This document shows, one piece after another, positions 48,301-59,243 of a stretch of 64,000 bases of DNA. Positions within the stretch are counted from its first letter, which is position 1. The number at the start of each line of letters is the position of its first letter. Source of the stretch: Haemaphysalis longicornis (lineage: Eukaryota; Arthropoda; Arachnida; Ixodida; Ixodidae). The DNA lies in NCBI GenBank assembly GCA_013339765.2, contig CM023457.1:45186144-45250143 (forward strand), given 5' to 3'. Under the pieces are notes generated by a model that saw only the letters and a program-made list of their open reading frames with translations, was not told where the DNA came from and made no database searches. The translations under genes were made by a program, and so were the position numbers.

Positions 48301-51300
48301 TTTATTTTACCATAGAATGCATGCGAAAGCGGACAGTGCCATAGTTGTTCATCGCTTTATCCGATATATCGCTATAAATGGTATCGTTATCAGTGGACTA
48401 GACTGTAGTATTCGTGTGGTAGTATGCATCTTACTGCAGTAATCGGTAGCACCATTCGTACAAGATACAGTATGATGCACCTACAGACACAAGGACATGG
48501 TAGTAGTATTTATGTGGCAGAATGAATACTATTAGGGTACTAATTGGAAAGAGTGTGCTAACCAGATACGGTACAATGCAAGTACGGATAGGAGTACACC
48601 ATAGTCCGACGTAGTATTGATATGGCAGTATTTAGGTAGGAAGCAGTAGTCGTATTCATGCCAGATACAATAAAATGAAAGTATGGATACAAGTATTAGT
48701 ATTAATAATCCAGCTAGAATTAAGCAGAAGGAAGATTGCAATAACAGCTAGTGATAATGCACGCATAACGGTGCAGTGCACATTGCAGTGAGGCTGCATT
48801 GCGGGGCAAAATTCATATATTACCCACACCCCAATGTACTGTCAAGGTCTGTCAGTGATTGGTGTGGGTTATATCCCTTTCAGTCACGAATTATTATTGT
48901 CCCAGCAGAAAAATTCCATACTTGGAGGTTTAGCAGTGTCAAGTGTCTAGAGGTAAGAAAAAAAGTTCAGTCTCTCTGGAATACTTGTTACGCAAATGGC
49001 ATCGCTCACTCATACGAAGACACCATCACTTAATCTTGCTTTTCCCTATAAAAAATAATAAATATCCTGAGGCAGTTTACAAACAAGGAGGTAAAATAAT
49101 AATTTCTGCACATGAAAGAGGTTTTTTTAGCCTTAATGATTTACGGTGCAGTAAAAGATAACTTAGGACGGCAACACACCGGAGCTCCCACAAAACTTGG
49201 TGGCGTCCATTTTGAAAACGATGTTTACGAGTGCGGTTCCGCCATTCCACATCACATGGTGCGACCTTTCACTTTCGTAGATTTCAAACATCAGCCGCAC
49301 CGCTCTGCAGCATGAACTCTTTTTGTTTTCACAAGGAAAACGACGAATTAGGTCGCATCTCCGTATGGAGACACGGTGAATGAATGGGATATGCATGAAA
49401 ATATAGTATTTATATATACGGTATCTATATACGCAGTCTATGGCAAATTTTTTGGACTCCGGGACAATTTTGGCATTTTTGCTTGAACTGTCTCGTGCAT
49501 ATTTGGCACGAGTTTTTTGACTGATTGATTTTATAGTTTTATTGCTGATATCGTAAACCACAGTGCCCAAGCTGTGACTGTACCATCAATGTGAGGAATG
49601 GCATTGCCTGATCAAGGAACCTCAACAAAGGTATGGAGTACGTGCCGTAAAAGAAGAGGAGAAGTCACAAAGATATTTCTTTCTGGAATGTTCCTGTCTC
49701 ACTTGTCGTCTCTTCCGTCTGTATTTTTTTTTTTTTACCGAGCATTTCAGCAGCTTGGCGCGAGTTGAAACCGTCGGTAATGTCACTTTGTCACAAACAC
49801 GCTCAAGCTGCACTTGAGTTGCTGCATCGTCCCTTTTCCATTCACGCAGACCAACCATGCGTTCCCCACTCCACCAACTAAATGTAAAAACAAAGAATGC
49901 CCCGCCAATTCTCCGACTCATCATCCCGTCAGCTCTCTTTTGCATGAGCGCTGCGACAAAGTAAATACCGTATTTTCACGATTCTAATGCGCACCCTTCT
50001 TTGTTAAAAGGTAGCCGTAATATCTGTATGCTCATTACAATCGGGCTCAAAACCGAAATAGGCTTTAAAGCGGCCAGCAGCACTGCCATACCGAACGGAG
50101 ATGAAATCCCCCCCAAATCCAACTCAATCCAATAAAAACAATCCGTCAACACGACATGAGTGAATTCTGGCGCACTAATTCCTCAATGGCATGCCGCGTA
50201 CCTTGGCTAACTGTTGCACATTTTTTTGTGCTGCTGCAATTAGCCAGTCACGCCTAGAATTATGGAGATCAAGGCACTTGAAATCGCAAACAGCTACAAT
50301 GTTCCCAACTACAACTTTATTTCCACCAGCAGCTGGATAAGAAGCAAAATCATTTTTGGCTTCCACAGCTGCATACGCCAAATAAAATCTCCTCCTCCCA
50401 GGTACATGGTGTCATGTCCTTTTCATCTGCACCAAACAGTCAGTGTGAAATTATCATTTTTTTCGAATTTTCTCAAGCGAACTTAGCTGCACATTACAAA
50501 TGGGGCGCGTTAGAATTGCGCAAATACACTGCAACAATACTGACAGCTTTGCAGTGTCGGAAACACGACAGAGTTTTCAGCAATTCAACGTAGGATCATC
50601 AGTGTCAGGGGCGGTGTGGTTGGAAAGAAAGTCTTCGATGTAATTATAAGCTCGTTGACCCACGCCGAGACCAGCTTCCTTTAGTTTTTAAGTAAACGCT
50701 GTGAAACTTGTCAGTCTTGCTGCTTTCTCTCCTCTTATTTCAAATGTGGCATTATTTTTTGAGTCAGTCAATTAGTTCCCAAGACAATTAAAGAGAATTA
50801 TCCAATTTTGGAGGAACAATAGACAAAACAGTGTTAGTCGTAAAACTGTAATCTTTATATTTTTCAATACTAGGAACCCTGGTGAATGCAATAAGAGAAT
50901 CGGTTTATTGATGCGTTCGCTTGTAACTAATTTTACAATTAATTAAACTTTGGTGGCACCATTTCGAATGTCCATTTCAGACACCAAAGTTTAATGAGCT
51001 GTAAAATTAGTTCCAAGTGAATGCATCAATGCCCCATGCACATTTCTCCTGTTTGGAGATGGGTGCCGCTAGCGTACACATTCGCGTAAAGTCGACGGGG
51101 GAAAAAAAACAATACCCTTGCTTGCTTTTGAATTTATTGCACGTTAATGTAGCATGAACGGAATGAAAAATGGCGGGAGGGGGGGGGGGTTCCTTGGCAC
51201 TTAACGGAACTTAGCAGGGTTCCCTGGGACCAACATGCTTGAGAACCCCTGAAATAGAGAAATGCGAAATCGCGCAATCGCGTTTCAGCAAAAAAAGAAG

Positions 51301-54300
51301 AGAAACCACACGGCGGTAACGAAAGTGACGCATACGGCATTCGGCTTGTGGACCTTATGCCTTTGTTTTTCATTTATTTTGCGTAGTTACACTTAAAAAC
51401 ACTTCAAAATTAAAAAAAAAAAATGTGATTAAAATCAATGCCTAATCATAATGTGTGCTGTTACATTGCCCAGAGTCTTATGATAGCTTCTGATAATTCA
51501 AACAAAATCCTCTGGTCCCTTCAAGTTCGAATTATCGCGAGTCGACCGCAAATCTTTTTATTTCGCGCCGTGAATTCCAAGGTTCCGACCGATTTTCTGC
51601 ACTGCTGCTGGCAAAAGCCAAGTTTGGCTTGGCTGTGCGGCACCATGCATCATTTGCCAAAAAGGGCTTGTGGCGACAATGAGGCCACAGTATATTTGTT
51701 AAGTAATTTTCAAATTTGTGTAATTACTAGCTATTTCCAGCATTTATTATCTAATTAGGACACATTGTATTGTGTTTCTGCTCACAACGTAGTCCTTCCA
51801 TTAATTTTTGATATCCTACAGTTGGTTTCCCGCCACTCGTTTTCTTTTTTTTAAAGTTCATTTACATAATGTTGGAACCGCGGTGAGTTCCGGTGATGAC
51901 ACGTTTGCTGACACTTGATGAGCATGGCTCCTGCCGAGTCCAATATCTCGTGGAAAATCGCTCAAACCCCTAGTAATGCATCATTATCATGACTGCCATC
52001 TCTTACCTGTTTGACAGTATTCGTGACCATTTGAGAGATGTGACCATTTGCCACATGATTAGCTGCTGCAATTAACGCAGTCAGATGAGGTTGACATCAC
52101 CCGTTTTTTTTTTTTTTTTTGTAGCCATTTTGCAAATAGCTGCTCTGATTCGAACATCTAGAATCGAACCTCCCTGAAATTTTTTCCGGGCAATGTGAGC
52201 GAGTGCTAGTGTTCCTTTTGGTCAAACGTCTACCTTCCCATAACCCACAACTCTTTCCGAAAAGAAAATAAAAGCCGTTCCACTCCACAAAAAAGCTGTC
52301 GGAAGTGCACAGCAGTCATTCGCCATTATGGGCTGTAGCGCCGTTCTCCGCTCGATGCTACCACCCATCACACTCTTTGCCACCCTCTCTCACACCTCTC
52401 TTGATGAATGGAATGGAGGTTTGTCCAATGCAATTCAAATTTCCCGCCTTCACAGTGCTCGTGCGCCCCTTGCCTGAAACTGTGCCAGCAGGAGTTTTGT
52501 TCTTTTTGTGCCTGAATTTCCTCCTGCACGTGCTGGCGTCACCGGCACCTTACCTCAGGCAAAGTATACATAATTAACTTGCAGCGGCCGTGTTCATTTA
52601 GTTAGGAATGCTAGTTGGGTTGGTTTTTATGATAGTAAGCGAAAAGTGACAGTGCAAGAAGAAAATGGCACGTTCCAAGCTGCGGTTCAGGAGTTTTGAA
52701 CGGTTATGACTATATAAACCGCTTGGTTTCCGACGCCTCTGCGGGACGCCAGTATGTCGGTACGCCGTGGGGCTCTACTTGGGTCCAGCGAGTGAGCTAC
52801 AACAAGGAGAGTCCCTAAAGTGCTCTGCACTTAAAATTTCTGGGAAAGGCCCTGTAGTGGTGCGATAACAAACAGATTCATAGTGTGGGTGCCCCACTAT
52901 GTTCCTGACGGGGCCTTCGTGTAGAGGATTTTGGATTCCATTAAACGTCCCAAGCAGTAGTCTGACAGATGGGAAAACCAGCGAAAAAAAGGACGAAACG
53001 ACATGGAGAGACGAGACGAGACAAAGGTCCAGCATTGTGTTGTCTCATCTCTCCTTGTGTTTGCGTCCTTTTTTTTTTTTCGCTAGTTTTCCCATCCGTC
53101 GATATGTACCAAGCTGCACTTTAGTAGGCTGAATCAATCTGCAGCAAACATCAGAACCTAAGCGCAGCCTCAGTGTGTAAAAGCCCCCAGTTTGAAGTCG
53201 GGAAAAGAAGAGAGTGGGCCGTCGCCAACTGACTGGTCCAGAAGTCCTCCTCCTGGTGCGGGTAGTCCCTGGCGAGGATGCAGATCTGCAGGATGAGCTG
53301 CGGGGTGGCCTCCATGAAGCACTCGAACAGGCGCAGCATGCTGGCGTCCACGTCCTCCTCCGCACTGCGCCGGTAGAACTCCCGCTGCTCCGACTTGCTG
53401 CGCGCGCTCTTGAGGCCGTAGATGAGGGCGTCCACATACCTGCACAGGGGGTCAACGGTGGCAGCAATCAGGTGTTCGGGGACTCATATTGGTAACGAAA
53501 GCGCGAGGAACGAAAATGGAAGACACAAATACAACAACGGACATCAATTACACAAAAAAAATCTTATTCAGCGGAACTTACTTGAAGACAAAGGGACCAG
53601 TCATGAAGACAAAATAACAAGTTTGTTTTATGAAAAGAATTCCGTGTTTTTAGAGTGGCCCCTCGCCAGCGCTTGTCGACGGGCATGTTGTCACGGGAGA
53701 AAACGATGCCGTATTCGATACAAAATTAATCAATGGACATTAAAATTTTGATTCTCCCGCCAAATAGTGTGTTTCGCGGCGTCTGTCATGAAAGTCAGCA
53801 GATAGCGGGTAATTCAAAATGAACGCTGCCAGTGCGCATGAGGCTCTCCAAGCCTTAGCTTAGACGCGCCACCCTCCCAGATGGCGCTGACCGTTGTCTG
53901 CCATTGCTTTATTTTTTACCGCATTTACACCTGGCGTGTTTTTGTTACGGTTTCATGAAACATGGGGTATGCTAGACAAACAGGGTCACGTAAGACAATG
54001 TCGCTTACGCCAATAGGCCAGTGTCGTGTAAGACAACTCCAAAGCAGCAGACTGCTGTGCAGCTTAAACAAGCGCAGTGCGCCCAGTATCAACAGCAGTG
54101 CGCATCAGTACTTCTATGCTTATGAGTATTTTTGTAACTTTCATTGTTTACCCCACCATTCTTACTGCTTGAAAATGAATACGCATTACATTTAAGCTGG
54201 TTTGCCAAGCTTATACGTCCTGCCTAATTTGCGTTTGAGGATCAGCATGAGAGGTGAGTGGGAAAGAGAAGGGAGGCCTTTACTTGGCAGGGGCGCCAGT

Positions 54301-57300
54301 CGACTATCGTCTTTCGGCGACATTTGAAACGAAAGGAGCAGATACGCGGCCATTTTTCCCTCGTTATATAGCTTACCTATGTGAATGAAGTCTGTGTTAG
54401 AAGTGGTGGCAGTGTGATTCTAACGAGGCAATCTTTTGAATGAACTAAACTTGTGTTTAGTTCAAGAAGAATCACTACTCCGCAGAATACAAACTAATGC
54501 CTTCCCTAACCCAGTTCGCCTGCATCGTACGTTGCGAAGTCAATACTCTGCTGAATGCCAGTTCTGTTCACAACCCGGAACTCTACCTCATATTATAATA
54601 CAGTGTGGGCGCAATCCTAAACTTTCGCCTCTCCGATCCCCTCTTCCCACCCCTGAGCTGTGGGAGCTCTAACCTGGCGACCAGCGGCCATCTCGACGTA
54701 CAGCAGCTCCTGGCATCCAGAGCGAAGGCTCTCTGCTCACCTCATGGATTCCCGGACTAGGAAACCACTCCCACTTCAGAAAGCTCAAATAGACGTTTCT
54801 CTCTTCTCTCATGAGTACCTTCCTGTCATAGCAGCCGCCTTAGTGTTGTTTGTTCGAAACCGAAACTGACACAAATAAACGAGGCTGCAAATAATCATTT
54901 ACGCCGTGATTGACCATCTAATGCGCCATTCTATGCTTACTGAGCTGGTAGGCGCCCATAGCAGCAAAAAGAAACATAACATGAAAATTTCGTGTCAGAA
55001 CTCCTTAATTAAAAGTAAAAAGGAAAACCAAAGTTACGGCTCCAGGAGGTAAAACGATAGCTTGGTTGTGGTGCGTTTATGTGAGTGATAATATTAATTT
55101 AAATTTAATAATTTATTTAGGTTCCCTGCGCACTTATTTGCCTCGTTATCGTGCTACAATTTGTGCCTGTAAGATCTGTCCTGCCCATATTTAGCCTCAC
55201 TCAAGTACAGTAGAAACTCGATAAATGGAACTCTTAAACGGAATTGCCACTTAAACAGAACAGTAGCCTGTAAGTTGGTTGGTTTTGTATTCAGATAGTG
55301 TAAAAAAAACTCGGGTAATCGGAACTAACATTTCCGCGTCACCGTGTAAATGGAACCAGAAATCACTCTTGCAAACCCTTGGCATGGGAGCTCTTGGTGA
55401 CCAGCGGCTTTCTGACGTACAGCACTCTTGACCCAGAGTGAAGGCCTCGTCAGGTTCGGTGGCAGCCCTCACTTCAAAATCAAAAGTTCTTGTTCTCTTG
55501 TCTCTTCAGAGCCGGGCTACAGGTCACCTGCCTGTTTTCGTTTGTCCACTGTATTCCACAATAACCACTTGCATAATCAATTTCGCTGTGATCGCCATTA
55601 AGCGCCTTCTAGCTTACTGCTGGAAGGCCTTGCAGGACTAAAAAAACATAACATGAAAATTTCGTGTCAGAACGACTTCATTAAAGTAAAAACTTAGAAA
55701 TTACGGCTCCGGTGTAAAAGATAGTTTGGTTGTGACTTTATGGCTATCACTTATTTAAATTTAATATTTCTTAAAGGTTCCCTTGGCATTGTTGCCTCAT
55801 TATTTGCACCTTAAAAACAATGTGCATAAACTCACTCCTTGTTACAATTAATCTTGTAAGATCTGTCCTGCCGTTTATCGACTACTTAAAACGTTATTTC
55901 GTGCATCAAGGTTCACGTTCGCATTTTATCTCTTGCTGGCATCAGAGTACAGCCAGTTCTCTTTTGTATGACTCTTGGGTGTGGTTCGTGCTTTTTTAAT
56001 GCGATCAACAGCATGCCCCGCTATAAAACCCGACATAAAAATGCGGCCTAAACACTGCCTGCTAAAGTTAGGTGCACAGAAAAGGAAAAGGCCGTGCTTT
56101 GAAAGTTTCCCCTTTGGCACGACTGAAGCGCATGCAATGCGCAAATATGGCAGTTTGTCGTCTTTACAGTCGTAATCTGCCTGAGATACGAAATTTTACT
56201 TCGGCAATACCAAAGGGGCTAAAGTTGAAAATCCAATGGCCGAGAGTCGTCCCAAAAGAAATAAGCCACTTTTGGCTAGTTCGAAACAGATGCGACTTTG
56301 CTGCACAAAAAGTGAAGTGCACCGAGCTACTCACGTCCATGCATATGTGTTTAAGTGCTTTAATCATTGCTGAAGGACCACAAAGGTGAAATACAAGTTC
56401 AAAAAAAAAAAAAAATATGGGGTTTAACACACCAAATTTGCACCTGGACTACGGGATGCACCATAATTGAGGGTGCCAGATTAATTTTTACCACCTGGGT
56501 ATCTTAAATGTGCGCCAAAATCTCGACTTGGAAGCGTTTTCACTTTTCGCCTCCATTTGAAAAGTGGCCACTGCGGCCAAGATAAAACCCGTGTTCTTGG
56601 GCTCAACAGCACGACGCCATAGCCACGACGATGGGTGAAATACGAGTTAGTTTGCTCTATCCAAAGACTGGTCAGTCATTATAAGAATCACGTTCACTTC
56701 CACGCAAACTTCACATGGATAATAAAAAAAGCAGACGAAACGGCGGCAACTCAATCACCAGCCACTGTCTCGCACTGCTCCTATGATATCAAAGGAACAA
56801 GTCCGTGTTAACGGTGGCTGCCGCAAAAAGTTGCCACCTATCAACATGACTGTGATCGTATTTGCTGTTCTCATTCCGTTTGATAGCACTGCTTGAATGC
56901 TATAGCATTGAGTGATTGCCCTGTTTTAGTGCCTCGATCTCCAATGACATCACCACTGACGTCGTCCAGCATGAAACTTCCCATTTATCAATATTTGTGA
57001 CTTTTTCTCGTGGAGAAAACAGTCATCTTCGATACCGTAATAGAGTTGATCATCAAGTTGTCAAACGGTTGTTCTTTAAAATGAAACAAGAAGGTATGTT
57101 GTTTTCATGGTTCCTTTAAATTGTAACTTGTATTTTGACATTGAGGTAGCCTTTCCGCCCTTGTAATTTACCAAAATATATCCGACGACACGAAGTTAGT
57201 AGATGTTTTACAGCACACTAGATGTTCTACAACACAGCTCCATGGTGATATCACACGCGGGCGCTAAACCCGAGATAAAAACCGAGATAGCAGGGAAAGT

Positions 57301-58061
57301 ACACTGCATTGTTCAGCCGAAGCAGCGGACTTATATCAGCGAGACAGCCAACAATCCGTATATGCAGAAGGCATTGTTTGGCCCTAGAGCAAACCGTGCC
57401 AGGCAGTGAATTACGGCTGTCAATAAACGGCTGAAAACAATCAAAAGACGTTCAGGGCCGCTGCGACGTACTCTTGGCAGCTATCCGCACACCAGGCCTG
57501 GCCTATAGTTTCTGTGCGTATATAGTTTCACAAAATGCAACCTTGTTGAACACAGAGCGCGCAATGACACAGCCGCAAACACTGCCACAGCAAACATGAC
57601 GTCGCTTCACTGGCGGACAAATTCGCCCGCTAATCTCACCTGACGACTTGTCCGAGCTGCAACAAATGAAAAGCCGTCCGCACACACCACTGCAACTTGG
57701 ACGGATGCTTGCCGTGCTGCTTGAGATCGAGCAGGTACCAGCGAAAGCTGAAGCACATCATGATGGTCGCTGGTACCAGAATAAAGGCCACCGTGAGCCC
57801 GAAGTACCAGTAGCTGCCGTCATTGTAGTGCCGGTACGCGACCCAGATGTCCGAGCCGGTGTCGAACAAGAAGCTCCCCACGGAGCACAGGACGCACAGG
57901 CCGTCGAGAATGGTGTACTGCGTTGCTTGAAAGCCGTTCGCATCGACGACGGCTTGACGACCGTCACGACGGGCTCGCAGTTGCAGTTCGAGTCCGTCGA
58001 TCCGTTGGCACCACGCACCTCCGCTTTTTCTGCTGACATCGCTCCGTTCCGCCGCTGCCAT
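36145..58061 (-). CDS. XK-related protein (scramblase family), whole gene (5 exons)
   Basis: An XK-related (XKR) multi-pass plasma-membrane protein; several family members are caspase-activated phospholipid scramblases. Exons in order of transcription: 58061-57640, 53439-53234, 46363-46078, 45305-45074, 36378-36145. All junctions are GT-AG, phases are consistent, and the total is 1380 nt, 459 residues. An in-frame TGA lies just upstream of the ATG at 58061. Recognisable blocks: FDTGSDIWVAYRHY (65-79) and YWYFGLTVAFILVP (84-97) in the first membrane segments, LRLFECFMEATPQLILQ near 176-192, SLVSVAWSLASYNKSLR near 219-235, then further membrane segments and YYLLLHPTGN near 385. The cytosolic tail holds LESDGG and a cysteine cluster CDDCSCSC. 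It is divergently paired with a paralogue at 58816. Which vertebrate XKR it matches best cannot be decided by eye. Confidence 0.93.
37353..38045 (+). mobile_element. MITE family B, copy B3
   Basis: Longer and more diverged copy, with AGTGCAGAGCAGTGATTC at left and AAGTGCTCTGCACTTAAG at right. Lies in XKR intron 4, abutting a Mutator-like element. Confidence 0.75.
38046..40640. mobile_element. decayed Mutator-like element
   Basis: The left end GGGGACACGCGGGTC and right end AGCATGTCCCCG are weak inverted matches. Inside is a broken transposase-like frame (39637-39837). Boundaries are approximate. In XKR intron 4. Confidence 0.45.
39637..39837 (+). pseudogene. fragment resembling a Mutator-like transposase domain
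   Basis: The frame ends ALAARAVGVGHNRLSRFCAI plus a few residues. It resembles the 'RS..AAR.iGvG...L..Fc..l' segment of the animal Mutator-like transposase domain (PF20700 type). A neighbouring frame has LELNCKNVECLQEW, consistent with frameshifts. Judged by memory of the family only. Confidence 0.45.
40834..41370 (+). mobile_element. MITE family B, copy B4 (noisy)
   Basis: Full length but with many single-base losses compared with B5, over the part that is duplicated downstream. Confidence 0.75.
40958..41690 (+). repeat. tandem duplicate, copy 1 (see 42151-42860)
   Basis: Matches 42151-42860 from GCAGTGCTCGCGCGCCGCCT to the GT/G-rich tract. Copy 1 lacks single bases every 10-30 positions, as in uncorrected long reads. 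Confidence 0.8.
42151..42580 (+). mobile_element. MITE family B, copy B5 (5' truncated)
   Basis: Begins at ACCTTCGCAGTGCTCGCG, inside the family consensus, and ends normally. Part of the 41.0/42.2-kb tandem duplication. Confidence 0.75.
42151..42860 (+). repeat. tandem duplicate, copy 2
   Basis: Cleaner partner of 40958-41690. Includes MITE B5 and unique flank (AACACCTGTTGCTGGCAACC), so the duplication is larger than the transposon. Confidence 0.8.
43103..43805. mobile_element. non-autonomous element with GGGGGCAC termini
   Basis: Left end AAGGGGGCACACTGGTCTT; right end AAAGACCCAGGTGCCCCCTT, its inverted relative. A/T-rich interior without coding capacity. Termini resemble those at 46456 and 63885-63902, so one family of ends is shared. 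Confidence 0.6.
45074..45305 (-). CDS. XKR (- strand) exon 4
   Basis: Acceptor GGTGGTGCAG; encodes VEELVYNFVLGVVFIFCYLN, FYVGTFVENSVLLGVFCAY and LGGSLCFLLGITFM, typical C-terminal membrane helices of XKR proteins. Donor ATG/GTGGGT in phase 0. Confidence 0.92.
45442..45692 (-). mobile_element. tRNA-derived SINE (type 1), nested in a MITE A fragment
   Basis: Head at the right (CACCGCGGTGGCTCAGTAGC on the minus strand), tail of ATTG/TGATT repeats at the left (45450-45466). It sits in MITE A sequence (45345-45441) inside XKR intron 3. Confidence 0.85.
45906..46043. mobile_element. 138-bp MITE with CCTGTGCTACACGG termini
   Basis: The 14-bp ends are exact inverse complements. Lies 34 bp past the donor of XKR exon 3, in the 772-bp intron 3. 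Confidence 0.85.
46078..46363 (-). CDS. XKR (- strand) exon 3
   Basis: Acceptor GTGGTGCAG; the joined codon is Met, giving TMVAQNVSIVTSLVSVAWSL, then LRLVIEDKANMRWRG and two hydrophobic segments (VYFLWRLLVLVPRVLALGLF; MFLVCGLRWLLMSVWII). It ends TQFYEN plus two bases of Arg at donor AACAG/GTGCGC. Confidence 0.92.
46456..47625. mobile_element. foldback element with about 300-bp inverted arms
   Basis: The left arm (46456-46474, then 47007-about 47306) and the right arm (about 47325-47625) are inverted copies. Shared landmarks are CAGTCTTGCT, CAATTAGTTCCC, CAATAGACAAAACA and ACCCTGGTGAATGC. The end begins AAGGGGGCACACTG. The loop is about 20 bp. Confidence 0.85.
46475..46995 (-). mobile_element. 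MITE family A, copy A5, nested in a foldback element
   Basis: Reverse-orientation full-length copy. It is flanked by an exact 11-bp direct repeat ACACTGCTCTT (46464-46474 and 46996-47006), which splits the left arm of the surrounding foldback element. Octamers TGACGTCA at 46641-46648 and 46808-46815. Confidence 0.85.
47626..50675. other. intronic stretch (XKR intron 2), little recognised
   Basis: An 11-bp-scale repeat TATGAAACATCGCCAA at 47778-47825, a G-run at 48078-48088, and a terminus-like ACCGTATTTTCACG at 49966. No coding sequence supported. Confidence 0.5.
50676..51031. mobile_element. second, shortened copy of the foldback element
   Basis: Repeats the left arm of the 46456-47625 element (AACGCTGTGAAACTTGTCAG to the centre) and only the first part of the right arm (CACCAAAGTTTAATGAGC). 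Confidence 0.75.
52270..52837 (+). mobile_element. MITE family B, copy B6
   Basis: Starts AAAAGCCGTTCCACTCCAC and ends AAAGTGCTCTGCACTTAAAA. In XKR intron 2. Confidence 0.75.
52968..53098. mobile_element. 131-bp hairpin element
   Basis: GATGGGAAAACCAGCGAAAA and its near inverse (TTTTCGCTAGTTTTCCCATC) frame GAGACGAGACGAGACAAAG text. Near XKR exon 2, in intron 2. Confidence 0.75.
53234..53439 (-). CDS. XKR (- strand) exon 2
   Basis: Acceptor CCCTGTGCAG; begins YVDALIYGLKSARSKSEQRE and contains the XKR signature LRLFECFMEATPQLILQ. Donor ACCA/GTCAGT leaves in phase 1. An open reading frame continues past the donor and is not coding. Confidence 0.92.
54436..54870 (+). pseudogene. non-LTR retrotransposon (LINE) 3' coding end
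   Basis: The frame carries LLRRIQTNAFPNPVRLH, then CQFCSQPGTLPHIIIQC, a Cys/His motif after the reverse transcriptase of tick LINEs, and ends PTPELWEL. The next part (TSWIPGLGNH-like text) is in another frame. Only the C-terminus is present; it is dead. Confidence 0.65.
54655..55885 (+). repeat. two diverged direct copies of about 500 bp
   Basis: 54655-55205 and 55380-55885 share GGGAGCTCT, GACCAGCGGC, ACATAACATGAAAATTTCG, GTTACGGCTCC and GTAAGATCTGTCCTGCC in order. The second copy starts within the LINE end, so the LINE tail and flank were duplicated together. Confidence 0.7.
56426..56640 (-). mobile_element. tRNA-derived SINE (type 1), old copy
   Basis: Same order of words in worn form (GGGTTTAACA, ACCACCTGGG, TTTTCGCCTCCAT, GCGGCCAAG). 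Preceded by a poly-A of 15. Confidence 0.7.
57640..58061 (-). CDS. XKR (- strand) exon 1
   Basis: ATG at 58059-58061 (MAAAERSDVSRK) with an in-frame stop nine codons or fewer upstream. The exon encodes the basic N-terminus, TM1, TM2 and LLQLGQVV, ending two bases into an Arg codon at donor GTCAG/GTGAGA. Confidence 0.93.
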
Positions 58062-58815
58062 TAGAGCCACGGGGACGTGATCTCACTCAATTCGTTGCTG
58101 CCTGATGTCAGCGGCAGCGCAGGACACTCCACCGCACATCGCGGTCCACTGGCACGGAACCCTCGACGGGTCATCATCTGACAACAGGACCGCAACCAGC
58201 GCAACACGCATCCTTTTCGTCCTCGGCTGAGCGTGACGTTTGACCGGAGCACAGTGACGTACTCCGCAGGGATCCAGCCTCTCCCCCCTGCTTTTTATAA
58301 CACTGCTCGATCCACGCGGGTCCTTTTGTTCTCTTCACGCCTCAAGCCACAGCTCGCTGGTCGCGTTGGAGGCCTCGTCGAAACGGCGGAATGTGAGCGA
58401 CGACGTGAACTTGCACGCTTCAGTTATTTTGACGGTTTCTGTTTTCGGTTTCCGCGCATTCCGTACTCCTGCACGCCACGGAGAGACTCCGAGCCGGACT
58501 TGCGTGAAGTGATAACGGGGAGGGAATTCGTCAGCGCTTTTGTGCGGGGCTGAGAAGCCGAGCGTGGCATTTTTGAGCAGCTGTCCCAGGCCTAAGCGAG
58601 CTGCGATCGACCGGCATTCGCTCTGAAAGGAACTGGAGCAAAAGGTTGTCGTCTGCTCCGGACACCGGAAGTGCTCTCGCCTTGCACTTCCGCCCTCGGA
58701 AGATGACCGCCGCTGCGTCCTGCCGCCGCCCGCCTCCTCGGCTTCCGAGGTAAACAAACCCGTTCGTTCGCCGACAAGTCTTTGATCGGGAGTGGCCGAC
58801 GTCGGGCGGGTCGAA
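58062..58815. promoter_or_regulatory. shared divergent promoter interval of the two XKR genes
   Basis: This 754-bp CpG-rich interval separates the two start codons. I see no transposon in it, unlike most other non-coding stretches here. It must hold both 5' UTRs and promoters. Long frames on both strands within it lack family features and look like GC-rich shadows. Confidence 0.6.
58291..58300 (-). promoter_or_regulatory. candidate TATA box of the - strand XKR gene
   Basis: The minus strand reads TTATAAAAAG about 230 bp upstream of the ATG, in a GC-rich context. This would leave a 5' UTR of roughly 200 nt. It rests on sequence and position only. Confidence 0.35.
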
Positions 58816-59243
58816 ATGCTGGCGACGCCGGCATCGCCGAGCCCGGCGAACGGCGGCGCATACTCGCCCGCGACGTCGCCGCCGGCGGCTCCCACGGCGC
58901 GGATGGACGGCTTCAGGACCATGGATGACGACGTCGAACTGGACGCCGTGTCCGAGTCGCTATCGTTCTCCCGCGTGGACAAGGCGGTGCTCGTGTTCTC
59001 CATGCTGACCGTGATCGGCGACGTGTTCATGGACGCCTGGGTGGCGTACAAGTACTTCCAGCACGGCAACATGCTCTACTTCGGCCTGACGCTCGTGTTC
59101 ATTCTCTTGCCGTCGTGGGTCGTCACTTGGATCAGCCTCAAGTGGTACGTCATTCAGACCCGTCACCCCGAGTACGACCTGTACAGGCAGAAGACGTGGC
59201 TGACCATTGTTCTTCACGTCTTCCAGCTCGCCATACTCTTCAG
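58816..59243 (+). CDS. XKR (+ strand) exon 1
   Basis: 142 codons plus two bases of Arg; donor TTCAG/GTAATG. The frame encodes MLATPASPSPANGGAYS at its start and IVLHVFQLAILF at its end. Confidence 0.92.

Noticed and set aside
58233..59217. Long frames on the opposite strand around the divergent XKR promoter
   Set aside because: They are GC-rich shadows of the XKR exons and promoter; they lack family similarity and proper starts.
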